Source: Bacteroidetes bacterium HGW-Bacteroidetes-17
GTDB taxonomy: Bacteria > Bacteroidota > Bacteroidia > Bacteroidales > GCA-2711565
DNA: 45,907 bases
NCBI GenBank assembly: GCA_002840985.1
Contig: PHDM01000060.1
Coordinates: 1-45,907 of the forward strand
Reading direction: 5' to 3'
Shown here: positions 43,355 through 45,907 of the stretch, piece by piece
Layout: every line of letters begins with the position of its first letter
Position numbering within the stretch: the first letter of the stretch is position 1
Program-made: the position numbers and the translations under genes
Notes under the pieces: generated by a model
Told to the model about the DNA's origin: nothing
Databases searched by the model: none
Seen by the model: the letters and a program-made list of their open reading frames with translations, nothing else

Positions 43355-45823
43355 ATGATTAAAAATTATTTTAAAAGTGCTTACCGGAATATCATCAGAA
43401 ACAAATTTTATTCATTCATCAATATTCTGGGGCTGGCCATTGGATTTATGGCTACTATCATCATCTTATTGTATAACCAAAATGAGTTAAATTATGATAA
43501 GCACAATAAGAAATATGATCGGATTTATCGCCTCGAATCGCATTTTACCATTGCCGGCAAAGATGATCTCTTTGCAATAACCTCTGTTCCGTTGGGACCT
43601 GCATTCAAGGTTGAATATCCGGAAGTAGAAGAGTTTGTTCGACTTTTCGGTGATGATGGGATGCTGATAGAGATTGATGAGAATAAATATTATGAAGATC
43701 GCCTGTTCTGGGCTGATTCCACCATTTTCAATGTTTTCACACATGAGTTTATTTATGGTGATCCGATGAATGCATTGACCGAACCTAATACCTGTGTGAT
43801 CAATGAGACTTTGGCAAGAAAATATTTTGGGAATAATAACCCGATGGGAGAGGTTATTAAGGCAGCCAATGAAATATCCTTTAAAATTACTGGAGTCATC
43901 AAGGACCAGCCAGACAATACCCACTTAAAATACAATGGATTATTTTCGATTGTTACTTTATCTGAGCGAATAGGACGAGAGCGATTTAATAGTTTTGATC
44001 CGGCTGCATTCTGGAATATTAATCCTTTTACATACATTCTTTTAAAAGAAAATTCTTCAATGGAATCTATATTGGAGAAGTCGCCCCTGTTTTATGAAAA
44101 ATATATGAAGGCGGTTGGCGATCAAATCAATGCTGGGTTTATTCCAAAGGCCACTCCTTTAGCCGATATTCATCTAAATTCTAATTTGAAAGGTGATGAA
44201 CCTACGGGAAATAAAGCTTATGTATTGATTTTTACCATCGTTGCATTGTTTATCCTTGTTATTGCAGGGATAAACTATATGAATATGGCAACTGCCAGAT
44301 CAACCAAACGTGCGAAAGAAGTAGGTTTGAGAAAAGTAATTGGTGCAGTTCGTTCACAACTCATGCGTCAATTCTTAAGTGAGTCTTTAATCCTGGCACT
44401 GATAGCTTTTTTAATATCACTCCTTGCCGTGTCTTTAATTTTACCATCGTTTAATGAACTTGCCGGAAAAAATTTGGTTTTTGGGATTGAAACTTCCGGC
44501 ATTATCTTATGGACTTTACTTATATCCATAGGTGTGGGCTTGTTATCAGGATCTTATCCTTCATTTTATCTTTCAGCGTTTGCTCCAATTAAGGTTTTAA
44601 AAGGAAAAATAAATACCGGAAAATCGAAAGGTTCTTTAAGGAAAATCCTAGTGGTATTTCAATTCATTATTTCTATTTCGATGATCGTTGGAACGCTCGT
44701 GGTTACTAAGCAATTGAACTATATGCGTTCAAAAGATCTTGGATTTGCCAAGGATAATATCCTTGTAACAACTATTCAGGCAGATACCAATTTACTTAAA
44801 AAAATGCCAACTTTTAGAGAAGAACTTCTGCAGAATCCGAATGTAAAAGATTTATCAACATCAAATGGATATCCGGGTAATATTGGTGGCATTATAGTAA
44901 TGAAGGTCGAGCAAGACACAAAATTAGGAACATCTGATTCAACAGCTTCAAGTTCTGGAGGAAGTCAAATGGTTGAAGAAAGCCTTAATTTTACAATGAT
45001 TGATTATGATTTCTTAAATCTTTACGAAATCAAATTTAAGGATGGCCGTAATTTCAGTCGTGAAATGGGAACAGACCTTCAGGAGGGTGTGATCATCAAT
45101 GAGGCATGTGCCAAAGAACTCGGATGGACCGATAATCCACTTGGTAAAAAAATCGGCTTTGGGCTTCAACTTGATGGAACCTTTACCCGAAGTACCAAAG
45201 TAATTGGGGTGGTCAAAGATTTTAATTATCGCTCATTGCATAATGCCGTTGAGCCATTGGCTTTATTTCTAACTGACCGGCCATTGAATGCCGTATCGAT
45301 AAAAATTGGTACGGAAAATCGCCAGCAAACGATTCAATTCATTGAGGATAAATGGAATAAATTTGGAGCAATACACCCATTCGATTATAATTTCCTCAAA
45401 GATACCATGGATGATATGTATCAGGCTGAAGAAAAAATAGGAAAGGTATTTACGATTGCAGCTTTGCTTTCAGTTTTTATCGCCTTGCTTGGTTTGTTAG
45501 GGCTGTCATCATTTATTGCCGAACAACGAACCAAAGAAATAGGGATCAGAAAAGTGGTAGGGGCCACATTGGAGTCGATCCTGGCCTTCTTGTTCAAAGA
45601 GTTTGTGATACTTATCCTAATTGCATTCGTGATTGCTTCGCCAATAGCCTGGTATTTACTAAATAATTGGCTTGATTCAAATTTTGTTTACGCGACCAAT
45701 ATTGGGTTGTTAACATTCCTTTTGGCAGGTTTTATTGCATTTGTTATTGGGATATTAACCATCAGTTTTCACATTTACAGGGCTGCAAGCTCAAATCCGG
45801 TCGACGCTCTTAAATACGAATAG
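43355..45823 (+). CDS. Large ABC transporter permease with duplicated MacB/FtsX unit, paralogue
   Basis: 822 residues with the same eight-helix plan as the preceding gene (coupling motifs TKRAKEVGLRKVIGAVRSQL and EQRTKEIGIRKVVGATLESI) and the shared blocks YMNMATARSTKRA, GSYPSFYLSAF and the final SSNPVDALKYE. The two genes are tandem duplicates that have diverged mainly in the periplasmic domains, so they may form a heterodimer or serve different substrates with one ATPase. The 195-base spacer between them shows no clear terminator. Confidence 0.92.
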   Translation: MIKNYFKSAYRNIIRNKFYSFINILGLAIGFMATIIILLYNQNELNYDKHNKKYDRIYRLESHFTIAGKDDLFAITSVPLGPAFKVEYPEVEEFVRLFGDDGMLIEIDENKYYEDRLFWADSTIFNVFTHEFIYGDPMNALTEPNTCVINETLARKYFGNNNPMGEVIKAANEISFKITGVIKDQPDNTHLKYNGLFSIVTLSERIGRERFNSFDPAAFWNINPFTYILLKENSSMESILEKSPLFYEKYMKAVGDQINAGFIPKATPLADIHLNSNLKGDEPTGNKAYVLIFTIVALFILVIAGINYMNMATARSTKRAKEVGLRKVIGAVRSQLMRQFLSESLILALIAFLISLLAVSLILPSFNELAGKNLVFGIETSGIILWTLLISIGVGLLSGSYPSFYLSAFAPIKVLKGKINTGKSKGSLRKILVVFQFIISISMIVGTLVVTKQLNYMRSKDLGFAKDNILVTTIQADTNLLKKMPTFREELLQNPNVKDLSTSNGYPGNIGGIIVMKVEQDTKLGTSDSTASSSGGSQMVEESLNFTMIDYDFLNLYEIKFKDGRNFSREMGTDLQEGVIINEACAKELGWTDNPLGKKIGFGLQLDGTFTRSTKVIGVVKDFNYRSLHNAVEPLALFLTDRPLNAVSIKIGTENRQQTIQFIEDKWNKFGAIHPFDYNFLKDTMDDMYQAEEKIGKVFTIAALLSVFIALLGLLGLSSFIAEQRTKEIGIRKVVGATLESILAFLFKEFVILILIAFVIASPIAWYLLNNWLDSNFVYATNIGLLTFLLAGFIAFVIGILTISFHIYRAASSNPVDALKYE

Positions 45824-45842
45824 TAATATTAATCAAACAATT

Positions 45843-45862
45843 CCTCGTGGCTTGCCGCGAGG
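45843..45862 (+). terminator. Terminator of the permease gene
   Basis: An 8-bp GC-rich stem, CCTCGTGG/CCGCGAGG (one G-T wobble), closed by a CTTG tetraloop and followed by TTTCCT, 19 bases after the stop codon. Confidence 0.65.
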
Positions 45863-45873
45863 TTTCCTAATAC

Positions 45874-45896
45874 TCTCCCCTGAAAATCAGGGGAGA
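45874..45896. repeat. Edge of an interspersed hairpin repeat
   Basis: A perfect 10-bp stem, TCTCCCCTGA/TCAGGGGAGA, with an AAA loop; the sequence continues as TGTCAGTCGAA to the window end. GGGGAGATGTC-type hairpins are a familiar class of dispersed intergenic repeat, and this one is cut by the window edge. Confidence 0.55.
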
Positions 45897-45907
45897 TGTC
45901 AGTCGAA

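Overview
The window looks like a chromosomal segment of an AT-rich Bacteroidota, probably Bacteroidales/Marinilabiliales-like. The reasons are SusC-type plug motifs, paired MacB/FtsX permeases with Bacteroidota-style domains, almost no Shine-Dalgarno sequences, a TAnnTTTG-type promoter box, and the protein families themselves (fused IcmF, PIN-PhoH, bacterial glutaminyl-cyclase-like M28). No rRNA, tRNA, prophage or CRISPR array was seen.

Layout. 1-5.2 kb: fused isobutyryl-CoA mutase (IcmF), a strongly divergent butyrate-kinase homologue that has lost the family's ATP/phosphate motifs, and a dead REP-associated transposase flanked by palindromes. 5.2-13.7 kb: one long + strand operon behind a good sigma-54 promoter, holding a MacA-like adaptor, TolC-like channel, LolD/MacB-type ATPase, two FtsX-type permeases, a sigma-54 response regulator and a histidine kinase. 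13.9-24 kb: a leucine/isovalerate catabolic (liu-like) locus. On the minus strand it has methylcrotonyl-CoA carboxylase beta subunit, methylglutaconyl-CoA hydratase, a 743-codon biotin protein, acyl-CoA dehydrogenase and a damaged acetoacetyl-CoA synthetase; divergently, two HMG-CoA-lyase-family genes. 24-28.8 kb: small membrane protein, metallo-beta-lactamase-fold hydrolase, ROK kinase, an unknown lipoprotein, and two tandem secreted proteins made of a carboxypeptidase-regulatory-like domain plus a TonB plug without a barrel. 28.9-33.1 kb: DNA polymerase I and a PIN-PhoH gene broken by a deletion. 33.1-37.4 kb: a minus-strand operon of sigma-54 response regulator, histidine kinase, nitroreductase and M28 peptidase/glutaminyl cyclase. 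37.6-45.8 kb: a second adaptor/ATPase/permease export system with two small accessory genes. The window ends inside a hairpin repeat.

The most interesting object is the biotin protein at 17169-19349. In ordinary methylcrotonyl-CoA carboxylase the alpha subunit is biotin carboxylase + BT docking domain + biotin carrier. Here the C-terminal half looks like that BT-plus-carrier module, but the biotin carboxylase is replaced by a 5S/oxaloacetate-decarboxylase-type carboxyltransferase with its metal ligands (Asp, Lys, His-x-His) in place. No biotin carboxylase is encoded in the window. The simplest reading is an ATP-independent transcarboxylase that moves CO2 from a 2-oxo acid to 3-methylcrotonyl-CoA, i.e. 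leucine oxidation without the ATP-dependent carboxylation step. This is inferred from domain order and neighbours; it is not demonstrated.

Three genes carry clear lesions: the transposase (stop codon at the catalytic tyrosine), acetoacetyl-CoA synthetase, and PhoH. The last two have an internal deletion plus frameshift near the 3' end, with the native C-terminus still readable in another frame. Either the genome is decaying locally or the assembly contains small deletion errors; reads would tell.
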